From: Ulota crispa
Taxonomy: Eukaryota > Streptophyta > Bryopsida > Orthotrichales > Orthotrichaceae
DNA length: 64,000 nt
Direction of reading: 5' to 3'
Assembly (NCBI GenBank): GCA_963920765.1
Contig: OY987249.1
Coordinates: 14,074,817 to 14,138,816 of the forward strand
The number at the start of each line of letters is the position of its first letter. Position 1 is the stretch's first letter. Under the pieces are notes generated by a model, which worked only from the letters and a program-made list of their open reading frames with translations, was not told the origin of the DNA and ran no database searches. Both the position numbers and the translations under genes were made by a program. Positions 33,201 to 44,600 of this stretch are shown here, piece after piece.

Positions 33201-33918
33201 TTGCGCCACACTAATTTTTTGACATTTTACTTACTGATATACAATAATTTATAACAATAATTTCTATAATAAATATTTTTGAAAGGCATGAATAAAGCTA
33301 TGGAAAAACAAATTAGCGGCATTCAAGATATAATATACATAAATCATGTGAAATCCTAATATTTAAAGAGTTACATGCTTCTCCAAGTGTCCAAACAATG
33401 TGTCATAAAAGAACTTTCCAATATAAGGCAACCTAATTGTTAAGGCAATCTAAAATCTAAACTCAACATTCAGTATATGTAAAACCAGATGTCATACAGA
33501 GGTGAAATTAAGATTCTCCGAACATGGGATTTTCAATTGTGAACTGTTGCTTGAGGGTTGATGAGTGATGAACAAAGCAATGACTTAGGAATTGCAAGAA
33601 ACTTAGGGACTGTTGGGTTTGCCCTTGCAGACGTTAACTTAACGTAACAATGGTTTTGTGACAGGATTTGAGGAGGCCATAGAAGCATGTTGCGGGTCAG
33701 GGGGGCCACCTTACAACTATAACGGGTCACTCCCCGGGTGTGGATACCAACAGTACCCGGTATGCCAACCCTCACGCTATGTGAACTGGGATGGTGTTCA
33801 CTTTACGGAGGCTCTCTATAAGATTGTTGCCAACGCCATTTTGAAGGGCGACGTACCGTTCGACCCTCCTGGATTCAACTTCTCCTCTCTCTGCCACCTC
33901 GACTTCTCCAAGTTTTGA
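27204..33918 (+). CDS. GDSL esterase/lipase, five exons
   Basis: Predicted secreted serine hydrolase of the plant GDSL (SGNH) family; substrate unknown. Exons 27204-27501, 27962-28162, 31423-31577, 32873-33158 and 33665-33918 join in frame (intron phases 1, 1, 0, 1), giving 397 aa, the usual size. All introns are GT-AG. An N-terminal hydrophobic stretch (about 12-24) suggests a signal peptide. Block I is FGDSYSDTG with Ser52; block II GVNFAASGS (122-130); block III GGND (184-187); block V WDGVHF with Asp356 and His359. The exon 1-2 join gives IIDFLCQAFGL, matching the family, and decided the acceptor at 27960-27961 over a closer AG at 27907. WDGVHFTEA and the PYGITYFG region recall sinapine-esterase and fucosidase-like clades. 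Every intron contains transposable elements, yet the coding sequence is intact. Confidence 0.93.
27572..27905. mobile_element. MITE, family N, copy 2, in GDSL intron 1
   Basis: Inverted ends GGGAAAACTTGATGGATAC and GGAAAAATTTGATGGATAC, with arms continuing through GAAGTTTGC(A/G)ATATTTGTA. It makes up about 330 of the 460 bp of intron 1; without it the intron would be ~125 bp. Its right edge TTTTTCCTAG makes a decoy splice acceptor 54 bp before the one used. Confidence 0.8.
28190..28292 (+). repeat. Short tandem repeat in GDSL intron 2
   Basis: Three copies of TTTCACATCCTT(G/A)GACCTCTTTAATGT-like text, unit ~39-50 bp. Related text appears again at 29270-29400 (TATCACATACTTGGTCTC, TTTCACATCCTCTG), on the far side of the Q element. 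Confidence 0.5.
28314..29220 (+). mobile_element. TTAA-like element Q in GDSL intron 2
   Basis: About 907 bp with inverted ends CCCCTAAGCGTCG and CCCCTAAAGGACCAAAG. The left flank ATAA and right flank ATGT no longer match, so the target duplication is eroded. Internally CTTGGCAAA and TTTGCCAAG bracket 28370-28475. Mutually antisense ORFs (28617-29144, 28732-29085) are chance frames. Confidence 0.5.
29520..29700. repeat. Dispersed repeat, partner of 16515-16660
   Basis: TCAGATTTAGTCTGAGCC ... CAAATTCCTCCTCTCAAG is the reverse complement of 16515-16580. It ends in the J-like word CTAACAAATATGACG. Confidence 0.5.
29732..30045. mobile_element. MITE, family I, copy 2, in GDSL intron 2
   Basis: Inverted ends ACACTAAATAATGCATTTAGG and CACTAAATAGTGCTTTTAGG, each followed by TTGCC. 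About 315 bp, no later insertions. Confidence 0.7.
30268..31317 (-). mobile_element. TTAA-type element, family P, copy 2, in GDSL intron 2
   Basis: 1050 bp including a nested B element, flanked by TTAA (30264-30267, 31318-31321). Ends CCCCAAAACGAC and CCCCAAAATGACCC. Its right half is the reverse of P1 (18540-19193). Without the insert it is ~640 bp, the same size as P1. Confidence 0.75.
30329..30729. mobile_element. Hairpin MITE, family B, copy 1, nested in P2
   Basis: A near-perfect ~400-bp hairpin. Ends GGGAATTGATATGTGCACAC and GGGTATTGATATGTGCACAC; inner arms contain AGCTTTTTCATTGAATG and complement. Flanked by TAAATAAA on both sides, an 8-bp target duplication. Short GGTGTGCA words are repeated just inside each end. 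Confidence 0.85.
31635..31761. mobile_element. Small MITE, family J, in GDSL intron 3
   Basis: Ends TCATTAATTTGGGAAAA and GTCATTAATTTGAGAAAA (inward). About 127 bp. Relatives at 34085-34326 and 45994-46128. Confidence 0.65.
31764..31957. mobile_element. CACTA-like MITE in GDSL intron 3
   Basis: Ends CATTAGAAGAAAAAC and CACTAGAAGAAAAAT inward, about 195 bp. The subterminal ACAATTGCACAACAATTG and TTGTAATTGTG words resemble those of the large CACTA element at 38647-44833, so it may be a deletion derivative. Confidence 0.6.
32650..32814. mobile_element. Second CACTA-like MITE in GDSL intron 3
   Basis: Ends CACAAGAAGAAAAAC and CCTAGAAGAAAAAAA inward, 165 bp, with ACAACTACTATAATTG inside. Degenerate relative of the 31764-31957 copy; it ends ~60 bp before exon 4. 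Confidence 0.5.
33177..33480. mobile_element. MITE, family I, copy 3, in GDSL intron 4
   Basis: Starts CATACATTGAATATTGCGTTTAGG only 18 bp after the splice donor and ends with CATATACTGAATG-type text inward. It fills about 300 of the 506 bp of intron 4. Its CCTAATTGTTAAGGC at 33432-33446 is the empty site for D2. Confidence 0.7.
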
Positions 33919-34084
33919 TTTTCGAGTGAATGAAGTAGAACTCTTGTAAAAAAATTTAGCCATTTCATTTCATGTATGACACGTTTGTGCATGAAAGGGC
34001 TACAGCTTTTGAAATGCAACACGAAAAGAGAGAGAAAAGTTACCATGTTACTAAAGTAAGTTTATGAGCAATGTCAAAAACGGG

Positions 34085-34326
34085 TTATTCATTAAATTAA
34101 AAGCTTACATAGTGGGACTTTTGAATTTTGCATTTATAAAAGTTTTTAGGTGATTTAGAGTGAATATTATGTTGATTTCTTCAAGATTTTACATCAATGA
34201 TGAATTACCTTATAGGAATTGTCAAAAAATTCACTTCAAATTACCAAAGATCCTCACAAATGAAAAACTTAGAATTCTCAAAATAAGTTTTGGGAAAGTA
34301 TTTTTCCCAATTTAATGAATAATACA
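34085..34326. mobile_element. MITE, family J
   Basis: Ends TATTCATTAAATTAAAAG and TTATTCATTAAATTGGGAAA inward, ~240 bp, just downstream of the GDSL gene. Its interior (ACATCAATGATGAATTACCTTATAG) resembles 16660-16740. Confidence 0.6.
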
Positions 34327-34493
34327 TTCAAAGTCCTACATGCTAACTAGTACATCTATATTAATAATTGAATATTGAATATTGTTCAGTCAGTTAGGGT
34401 TAGGCATGACTAGGATAGGGTCGGGCATGATTGGGAGATGGGCAGGCATGATTGGGATCGGAAAGTTATAAATGGAATAAAGTAAAATCACCT

Positions 34494-34620
34494 ATGGCTT
34501 CACTAGATGTTAACAACAGGTCATTGGCAGTTGCACTATCACTAGAAAATCACCTATGGCTTCACTAGAAGTTAACAACATGTCATTGGCAATTGCACCA
34601 TCACTGGCAGTTGCACCAAA
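34494..34620 (+). repeat. Tandem duplication, 62-bp unit
   Basis: Two copies of AAAATCACCTATGGCTTCAC ... TCATTGGCAGTTGCAC (34494 and 34556), followed by a partial third. A related minisatellite run of GGGGGCACAAGGATAGG follows at 34650-34705. Confidence 0.7.
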
Positions 34621-34705
34621 ACCTTCTCTCAGCCAAAAGAGGGCATTGGGATACGGGGGCACAAGGATAGGAAGATAGGAGGCACAGGGATAAGGGTGGG
34701 GGCAT

Positions 34706-35460
34706 AATCTCGTCGGTACGACGGATAGAATACGTTTTTTTGAGTTGCTCAATTTGATTGGCTGAGAGAGAGTGTCATGGTGCAACTTAAAGTGTCATGT
34801 TGCAACTTCCAGTGACCTGTTTGTCCTTTTATAAAAGAGAGAGGGTATTTGCATAAAGTGGAGAGAGATACATGCATAAAGTAGAGAGAGGGGAACATGC
34901 ACAATGTGGTTTACAATGAAACTTTACTTTGAATCAAGTTAGTAGCGTTTGTGAGTTAATCAATTACTCATGATTTAAATTTTTAAATTGACAAAATTTT
35001 GTAATAAGATTACCAGTGCAAAATTTTCTTATTTCAAGAACATTCCTATTGCCTCTGACCCTCTGTTGGTTTTTTTTGCATTTATCTTGCACACATGTAA
35101 ATTATAAGTGAGCCTCGGGGCTCTCTGTACCTTTCTTGCTGTGACTCCATCTTTGCAAAAAGCAAAGAAACCCCCTGTCAAAACCCAATACAAGGTAAGA
35201 GCGAAAGTAAAACTGGTAATTTTGGAGTTGAAGTTTGAGACCAGGTTGTCATTGCCACTATCCCCTGAAAAAGGCCAACCACCCGACTCAACTGACATTC
35301 ATACAGGGAAGAACTAAAATAAATGAAAAACCATACTGAGAAGGGCCAACGACCCATCTCTAGTGTCGTTGATATCCAATAAAAATAAGTAGATCACTAT
35401 TGTTGCTTGTGATCACGAGAACGGCAATCAATGTTCTGGGATACATAATACATATAAAAA
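34706..35460. other. No gene seen
   Basis: GAGAGA-rich text at 34760-34900 and an unrecognised ORF pair at 35029-35317 on opposite strands. Nothing supportable. Confidence 0.35.
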
Positions 35461-35462
35461 TA

Positions 35463-35861
35463 GGGTTTTGCTAACCGAACACCCTAGAATGCTAACAAGA
35501 CACCCCTTGTGAGCATGAAATGTGATTTTTAATGTTGAATTTTTTATTTGGATCAAAAGGTTTGTTTCATTTTTATCATTTTAAGGCTATACTCACAAAA
35601 ATAAGTTGTGTTAAAATTTGAAATTAAAAATCTAGGACTTTTGAGTTACTTAAAGCAAAAATATATTAAAAAATAGTATTGGTGCAATAATATTTCAACA
35701 CAAATTTGCATTTGTCTTGTTTTCTTTCAAGGAGGTGGTAATGCCGAGATTGAATGAATGATGGACCACTTGAATAAATCAAAATTAGCAATACATTATC
35801 TAATTTCATGCTCACAGGGGGTGTCCCGTCAGCAATTTAGGGTGTTGCTAAAGCAATTCCC
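35463..35861. mobile_element. hAT-like MITE (R)
   Basis: 399 bp, flanked by perfect TAAAAATA on both sides (35455-35462, 35862-35869). Ends GGGTTTTGCTAACC and GGGAATTGCTTTAGC, with ~60-bp arms containing GACACCCC and TGTGAGCATGAAAT. The GGGAAT end and 8-bp duplication are shared with B, E and G. Confidence 0.85.
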
Positions 35862-36044
35862 TAAAAATATGGATATAGAATACAAGTACAAAATATAGAT
35901 TAAAAGTACAAAAACAAATACATATACAAAAACATGGAGACAGCAAACAGATTTAAATTATCCCATATTCTTTGGAAGCCAAAGTGATGTCACACAAGTG
36001 ACACAACTTACTACAAGTAGAGGGTGGATGAACATCATTTCAAA

Positions 36045-36302
36045 CAGAGGTAAGCTATTTTGTGAGCGTAGAATGGTGAGCCTATGAGTGGTGAGCCAAG
36101 ATTTTGTGAGCAAGAATCAATTTTGAGCTCAAAATTAATGGAAAAACTTTAAAAACAATAATTTTTTAAGAGGTGAATGTTTATAATGTGCAATTGTAAG
36201 GTCCTATGTACACATTTATAGATGAAATTTCATATTTTGACAAAAAAAATTACGCTCATGGCTCACGGCTCATGAATCCGTGCTCACAATTTAGCATTCC
36301 CC
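36045..36302. mobile_element. hAT-like MITE (G) with GAGC-repeat termini
   Basis: 258 bp. Left end AGCTATTTTGTGAGCG followed by GGTGAGCC repeats; right end GGGGAATGCTAAATTGTGAGC inward, then GAGC words. Flanks ATTTCAAA and ATTTGAAA. The termini are built like those of the 5.6-kb F element, for which it could be a deletion derivative or cousin. Confidence 0.7.
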
Positions 36303-36381
36303 ATTTGAAACACTTGTCTCATTTTTTGAGCCAAAGATAAAGTGACACATGTACCTCCTTCAGTTCTTTGGAAAAGCTTAA

Positions 36382-36605
36382 TCTCTGAACGTCACATGGG
36401 CTTTGGAGATACGGTACCAAATACGATCGCAACCAATAGTTAGAAGTTTGAATCAGCTAGAAATTAAGTGTTACAACCTTACATATTGAAGGGTTGTATG
36501 ATGGGAGGTGCATAAAAAAATTTGGAAAGCCCTCATAACATCTCAAAGACGTCTGTATACACGGCCATACATACAACCACAAAGGGCTTTGGTGCCGTTC
36601 AGGGG
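36382..36605 (-). mobile_element. TTAA-type element, family C, copy 2
   Basis: 224 bp flanked by TTAA (36378-36381, 36606-36609). Reverse orientation of C1: TACGGTACCAAATACGATCG, TTACATATTGAAGGGTTG and the GGCCATACATACAACC block. The TTAA on its right also bounds the next element. Confidence 0.8.
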
Positions 36606-36609
36606 TTAA

Positions 36610-37049
36610 CCACTAATGGCAAAATGACATGTATACCCCATCAACTTTTCATGTACAACATTTAACCTTTACAGGACTGATGGGTGACCGTGCCTAAACC
36701 AAGGCGTAGCCCATGGGGAATTCACTGTTCAATCCCTCTACATCAGCGTGACATGTACCCATAAAGGCCAATATTCTCCCCAAAAGTGCAAAAGTCAATA
36801 GTGCCCTCACAAAAATTATAAGAAAAGCAGCAAAAGGGCAGCACAAGACATCTACGTCTCTTCACATATTGAAGTTTAAACAAATATGGGGGCATGTAAA
36901 GCAGTGATTTTTGGCATTTAGAGATTGAGCACATCTCCTTGACCACTTTGAGAAGAAAAAAACTTGAAAAAAACTTGAAAAAACTTTTTTTTCCATCCTT
37001 TGTGTGCTTCACTGAAAGGACAATTTTTTTCCTCATGGACATTTAGGGG
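36610..37049. mobile_element. TTAA-flanked element (M2) abutting C2
   Basis: 440 bp from the shared TTAA at 36606 to TTAA at 37050-37053. Ends CCACTAATGGC and CCCCTAAATGTCC inward. Contains a degenerate sub-inverted GGTGACCGTG/CACGGTC-like region. An antisense 99-codon ORF inside is Phe/Lys-rich chance sequence. Confidence 0.55.
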
Positions 37050-37099
37050 TTAAAAGGGGCAGTAAGTGAGACTATTGACTCACTATGCACTAGGTTGTC

Positions 37100-37640
37100 A
37101 TTGCCATTAAGTATATGACCCGACTCAAAACCTTGTTAGAAGGAGAACTTTTGTCCCTCTCCACGTCAGCAAATATGCCTTCCTTACATGTTCCTTCCTT
37201 AGTTTCTACTGTAACTTAAGGTAGCAGCATCCATAAGCGTTGCGTCCCCATGCCCGTCACTTGACAGTGGCATGGCTAATTAATAAAAAAACAAATGGTT
37301 GTGGGTGGCTGAGTGATGGTTATGGGTAATGAAGTGATGGTTGTGAGTGACTAGCATGAGGTTTGGAGTACCCATCTCACTATTTAAGAACCAACAAGCC
37401 TTGTTTTTAACACCTCTTACACATGGTTCCTACAATTTCATTAATTTTGAACTTTGGAAAATCTTTGTGAACAAATACTTGCAGTTGGAACCTTGAAATT
37501 GATACCAATATTTTTTATTTCCATTTCCTAGCTTACAGTAAAGTTAGTCACTTGTTTTACCTACTCCAAAACCCTTGTTTCCACGCCCGCGCCTACCTTA
37601 CACTCTTTCAGAATCCGTTTCTGTGGTTCACGGTATTGGT
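37100..37640 (+). repeat. Unclassified repeat, family O, copy 2
   Basis: Uninterrupted counterpart of 18080-19330. The 70-codon ORF at 37575-37787 partly overlaps it and has no recognisable domain. Confidence 0.5.
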
Positions 37641-37814
37641 CACTTGGTTCCTACACTTAGCTTCATAATTTGGGCCCTATGTCCCACAACTTTTCTTCAT
37701 ACAAAACCCCGCTCAATGATTGACAGCCAGGGTCCAAAAACCATTTCTTCATGGTCTACCAAGCTGCATTTTGTTTTGGCAACATAGTGCTTTTGAGCAG
37801 GTATGTGAAATTGA

Positions 37815-38056
37815 AAACCATATTCATTAAAATGGGAGATTATTATTGAATTGAGAGGTAATTGAAAGGAAATTTAAAAGGTTTCATTGTAGTTTAGCTT
37901 GAGTTGAGCTAAATTGCAATAAAATTTTTCAAAATTAACTTAAAACTAAAATGTTTTATGTTAATTCAACTGAAAACTATACATTTAATGGAAATTGCCT
38001 TGAGATCAACATGGTTATTTTGAGAAATGCCCAATCTCCCATTTTAATGGTGTTAA
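37815..38056. mobile_element. MITE, family A, copy 2
   Basis: Same ends (CATTAAAATGGGAGATT / AATCTCCCATTTTAATG) and interior as 745-1016, slightly shorter because of an internal deletion near the right arm. Confidence 0.7.
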
Positions 38057-38643
38057 TTGGGGCAGATGCAAGCTAAGGGTGACCATTTCTGGCAAAAAAA
38101 ATCCTTTTTTTAATACAAAATGGCGTATTTTTGTGTTCCCAATGAGAATTCTCCCTCTTCTCAACAAGAGTTCCAAATTCCAAAGGTTGACCACCCTAGT
38201 TTATGCCATTCTAAGACACTTAAGTAAAGAAAAAAACTAAAAAAAATGATTTAACTTAGAGAAATCAATCCCCAAAAAAATTAGTCATTCAAAAGCACAT
38301 AAAAATCCCTTTTTCCAAAATGTAAATTACATTCATTGAAACTTTATTTCAAAATGTAATCATCCCAATCCTCTAATAATAATGCCAAAAGATTGTGCCC
38401 ATATTATGAGTCTACATATCAATTCAAGAGTCCTTTTTAGCAAGAAAAAGCACTGTGACAGTTTCAGGAGCTATGTTCAAAAGTCCTTTTCTCTTATCAC
38501 ATTAGAGACATATACTTTATTTTGGTGGAAATTGGATCATCAACCAGTCTACTTTCTAAATAGGAGTCCTTTCTCTCTTAAAAACTTCATTTTTCAATGA
38601 AACTATATCCATTTGTTAAGAAAATCCTTCATTTTTACCCTTG
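38057..38643. other. No gene seen
   Basis: AT-rich sequence between the A element and the CACTA element. The 72-codon ORF at 38382-38600 is unrecognised. Confidence 0.35.
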
Positions 38644-38646
38644 TGA

Positions 38647-41600
38647 CACTAGTAGGAAATGAGGCAAAATACAACTGCACTTTTACAACTCCTTGTCAAA
38701 AACAATTGCATGGCAGCTGAAAAGAGAATTGAATAGTAAAAATGCTGACGTGGTCTCTCTCAAGTTGTATTGCATTGGTGTTTACAACTACGCAAAACTA
38801 TGATACAATTGCGTCTGACAATTTCGTCCCTCACCAACGATTTCAATGAGGATAAAAACTAGGGATGCAATCCATATTTTTCATCATAGTCGTCATGTAA
38901 TTGTGTCTCAATTTTGATTCTACTGCAATACTACTCACTAACAACTATGTTACAACTGTAATTCATTTCTTTTATTCCATTCTCTTTACTTCAATCATGT
39001 AAATGAATTTTGCAATTTCTTTTTGCCTTGGGCAGTTTTTTATGCTCGATCTGACTTTTTTGAGGTCAATGTGAATGGGTTATGTTGGGACATTGGTAAT
39101 GCAGTTGCAATGTAGTTGCTATAGCATTTCTTTGCTATTGTGCGGCAACTAAGGAACGGCTGAAGTACAACTATTTATATTTTCAATTCCCTAATTTTTA
39201 AATTCGGTTTAAGTAACTTATTTCTGACATTCTTAGATGTCATGGGCAGCAATGTCAGGTGCAATTACGCCTTTTCAAGGTTGGTGTGAATGGGTTATGT
39301 TAAAGCATTGGTGATGCAGTTGCAGTGTAGTTGTCCTAGTATTTCTACACTACTATAAGACAACTAACCAACGACTGAAGTACAATTGATTTTTTTTAAA
39401 ATTCCATTTATTTTTTAAGTTTGGCTTAAGTAACTTATTTCTGACATTCTTAGATGTCTTGGGCAGCAATGTCAAGAGCAATTACGCCTTTTCAAGGTTA
39501 GTGTGAATGGATTGTGTTAGGACATTGGTGATGCAGTTACATTGTAGTTGTTCTTGGGTTCTCCTATTCATGTTTTACTACTTAAAAACAATTTCATCAC
39601 AACGACCACTCATATTTTTAAAAATTTTCTTTATTCTTTGCTCCTCCAAAATTTTCATGCCATTATTTATTATCATAGGCAACAAGGTCAATTGCAATTA
39701 TGTCTTTTGATGTCAATGTGAATGCATTCTTTTAGAGTATTTGTATTGCAGTTGCTTTTTAGTTGTTCATGGACTATTTTTGCTATTGCACTACTATTCA
39801 AATACAACTAGACTATGAGTGCCATTTTTTTGGGAAATTTATTTTTAATTTTTTGTTCTTGTAAATTTTAATTGACATTTTTTTGCTAATCTTGGATAGC
39901 AAATTCTATTGCAATTATGTTTTTTGATGTTGGTGTAATACGTTTTGTTTTTAAGTAATTGTATTGTAATTGCATCCTAGTTGTTTTTGGATTCTATTTA
40001 TTACTATAGTATCACTCAAAAATAATTGTATCATGACTAACACTCATATTTTTGGCAATATTTTTTTAATCTTTTGTTCATGTAATTTTTTCTTGTCACA
40101 TTTTGCTGCCAAAGGCATTAATGTCCATTCCACTTATATTTTGTGTTGTTGATTTGCATTAAAGATGAATGATCAAAGTTTTAAAGTAATCGTAGTTCAA
40201 TTTAAGATTTTTAAATTCTTTTATCCAGATCATTGTTATACAACTTATACTCCTATCAACTAACAAAAATATTTAAAATATAAAATCAATTCTTTTAACA
40301 AATATTTACAAATTCATAGCTAATGAATCATTTGTTGAAAAAAATTCAAAAAAAATATTTTCCAAATGAAATTATTATTTTTTTGAAGACTTTTTTACAT
40401 GTTAATAAACCTTTTATGTTTCTTACATTTATTATGTCAATCACTTTTTTGTTTTTAAAATTTTCCATTTAAAAAAAACAATATTTAGATTTTCAACTTT
40501 TATAATTTACAAGTATGTGATGTTATTGATTAAAAACATTGTTTGCAAAGTCAAGCACCGCAAACATCATTGCATATTGCCAATAGTAATTGCTTTACAA
40601 TTGCAATCAATTTCAATACCATTCTTGTAATTGTGTTATAATTGTTTTCTAGTTGCAAATGTAAAGTGATAATCATTCAATTAATTAAACAATTTCACCA
40701 CTATTGTAATTAATTGCACTATTATTAATTGCAACTATATTCTAATTATTTACAACTGTAAATAAGTGGTAATAAACATGCAAACAAATAAACAAGGGAA
40801 TTAATATGTGCACACCCAAGGTTTGATATATGCACACTTAAAGGGGGGAGGTAAATTTTAGATATTTATCATCAACAATTAAGCTGAATTTGGAAAGTTC
40901 AAATTCAGATTTCAATTTGGAGACCTTGATTTAGTCTAGATCCACAAAGAAAGATAGAATTGAATAACGCCTAGTAGACAGGCTTAGTTAGGGGGCAAAT
41001 TATTCATTTTACCCTTATTTGTAAAAACTAAGCATTTCCACTAGGCGTTGTTCAATTGTATCATTCTTTGTGGCTCTAGGCAAAATCAAGATCTCTACGT
41101 CCAAATCTGAAATCAAATTTTCCAAATTTAGCTTGTTGATGATAAGTATTTAAAATTTAGCCTCCCTCCCCCTCCAGATGTGCATATATCAAACCCTACA
41201 TATGCACATATCAATTTCATAAACAATTGCACTATAATTAACAACAACTTAATAATATTTAAAGCTTTCAATAAAAGTTATTGATCATTAATACAAAGCC
41301 CATATAATCTTTTTATGATTACCCTAATTGATTTTAAATTAGTTTATTTCATAAAAATTAGCCTTACTAAAAACTACCTATTTCCTTTTATATTGATTAA
41401 AATTTTAGTAGATTATTAATATAGATTTTTAATTTAGAGATTAAATCTAAGTTAGTCATGATTGTGATCTAAAACTTACATAGAATTTTTTACATATTAA
41501 TAATTTTCAATAAGTATAAATTAAAACATCTCCAATAGCACTATTATTTAATTATGCATTTGTATTTGTTAAATTTATTAACGTGTATCTTCAAAAATCT

Positions 41601-44600
41601 CAATTTAGTAAATAATTGTGTTAATTGGATTTTTGTACATTAAGTTGGTAGTAAAAGAAACTTAAAAGATGGTGAGTTCACTTTAAAAAGTAAAGAAATT
41701 ATCTTGAATATTTTTTAGTTCATTGAAATTTTTAATTTCATTTCATTATTTTAGAATTATCAACCAAACAACTTCTCAAAAGCAATTGCCATTGATTTGA
41801 GTTACTTGACATTTTTGTAATTGATAAATTATTGGCTATACTTACCAAAATCAATTTTCCATATTTCCTAAATTTCAAAGTTTTCCAAAAATAGATTTTG
41901 AAGCTCTAAAAGGTTTAAAAGTACATACATGTTTTAAAAAAAACATTAAAATAAAATAAAAACAACCAATATATTATAAAGTTCATGTAATCCAAAAATA
42001 AAATCATGTATTAGTCCAAAATATTGATTGAGAGTTATGAATTATCTAAATTTTTCTTTGTTCTACTTATTTTTTGGGAAAAATTTAATAATAATCTAAT
42101 GCTTCAATTTAAAAAATTCCAATTTAGATATGTAGAAGATATGAAATGTTGTTATTAAATTTAAAATAGTCTTTGAATTTAAATGCCACTTTATTGACTA
42201 AAATTCAAATGCAATTAATGATTGTAATAAATTAAAAGACACGCAAGTATGAAACTATCACAAATTTAGTTTGCCTAATTTTAAATTGCATTTCTAAGCT
42301 TAATCATTTTAACCTTGTAATGTATTTTATAACTTACAAAAGGCTAAATTAAATTGCAATAGCAATATTAAAAGAAACAATATCACTAAAATTTCATAAT
42401 TAAAGTTTTTGAAATTTGAAATGAATTATGTTCCAAAAAATGCCAATATTACCAACAATTTTAGTTATTTTTTGAAGATAGAAGATCTAGAGTACAAAAT
42501 TTTACTTACTTCTTCCAAAATAATTCACTAGATTCAAGTATTAAATGTTAGAATTTCAAGAATCACAAACTAATTTGTTTTTTATGCTTCACAATTTGGA
42601 TTTTAAAATGTAAGTAGTTTGTTTTTGAGGTAAAAATGTGTTTTAAGCATATTTGTTATGTTAAATTTGCCAAAAACACATTTTCCTTGGAATTATAAAA
42701 GCACGCAACCCTAAAATTGGGTTGTATTTTTAGACTCAATCACTTGAAGAAAAATATGCAATACATGTCTATGCCACAACAACTATACAACAATTGCAAA
42801 ATTGTAATAAAACTATTTTGTAATTGTTTCACAGTTGTTATATAGTCATTTAGTTTTGTGCAGTCATGGCGTAGTTGTTTGTTGCTTGTTTTCTTTTAGT
42901 AAATGTGGACTCTTGATTCAAATTAGGGGTTGCAATTTGGAGGGTGGAGATGTGGCCGCCACCCTTGAACCCTAGCACCCAAGGATAAAAGGCTTGGATG
43001 GTTCCTCTCTTCCACTCATTCTTCTCACTTGTAGGGCAAAGCTATGCCAAGATTTATTGGGAATGAAAGTCCCTTCTCTTTTGTATTAGCTTGTTTCATT
43101 TGCTTGCTGTAAGTTCAAATTTGATCTTTATTTTTTGAATTATTTGGAGTTCTTTCTAATGCTAGTAGCTTTCCAATGACACCAAGCATGCTGGATTTTG
43201 AGCTTTGAGGAGTTTTTGGTGGATTTTCTAGTAGAAGGATGCCTACGACAATGGCAGTTTTGAAGCACAACTTCAAAAATTCATGTCTTGGTGAGTTCTA
43301 ACTCAAATTTTGTGCAAATTTATGTGCTAGATGTGTAGTGAAGTCTAGTTTTTGACAAAATTTGGAACCTTGAAGTTGAGCTTTTGATGAATTTCTGATT
43401 GACTCTTGAGTGCATAGTGGTTTTCAGCTCTTAAGGTGTAAGAAGGTAGTTTTCTGAAAATCATATCTCATTGTGTATATAGGATCTTGTGATGTGGCTT
43501 ATATGGTCGCTAATCCTTGCTAATCTAAGTTTCAGAAGTGGTTTTTTGCAACTTTTAGGTTCATTTTGAAGTTTTGACAAGAGTTAAGAGAAAGTAGAAT
43601 TTGAGTGCTTATATCATACTATTAGCAAGAGTTTGCAATCTATAGAAGCACAATGTGCAATTAGAGTGCAACTACAATAGGTTTTAGGATTTAGGTTGAT
43701 TCCTATTTGCAATTGATTTGCAATTAAATTTCAATGTATTGACTACCAATTTTTGCAAATAAGCTATGACCTTATCAAAATTGGTTGACAACTATATTAC
43801 AACTGGTTATCAACTCTGCTACAATTGAAGCATAACTTTGTTGCAGTGATGTTGCGTCCCTTTACAACTACATTACAACTACATTACAACAGCAATGTTG
43901 GATTTTTTCATTTGAAACTATTGGATTACAATTGAATAGCAACTGAAACTTGTTGACTGTTTATTGAGGTATGGTTGTATGGTATTGGTAGTTGAACGCA
44001 TGATTGTAATTACTTAGTGTACATTTCCCTACAAAAATTATTACAACAAAATAAATAAATAAATAACAAGTTAAAAACAACTACAAAGTAATTATTAAAA
44101 TAGTTATACATCAATATTTACAAAATTAGTGTAAATAACCACAGTACAACTACACCACAATTACACTACAACTGCATTGCAATTGTGCTACAATTATAAA
44201 ACAACTAAACTATAACTATATAATAATTACATTACAACTATATATCAACCGTATTACAATTACATTACATAATTACAATACAACTATAGTACAGCTAAAT
44301 ATTATATACACATAAACCAAAATACAACTAGACTACAACTACACAATAGTTTATTACAACTACATAAGAATTGCACTATAACTGCACTACAATTGTCATA
44401 CAATTGTGTTCGACATGCGCCATACTTTTCAAAAAAAAATCTAGGTAAATAAAAAAAAAAAAAATTGACCTTAACAAATGAAAATTTGACATATATCATA
44501 GGCTGGTCCCTCTAACAAGTATGTGTCAGAGGGAATTTATTGCAACATTGGGAACCATGCAAAAGATCTCTTGCCACAAAGGAAAATGAAGGGCAGGGGG

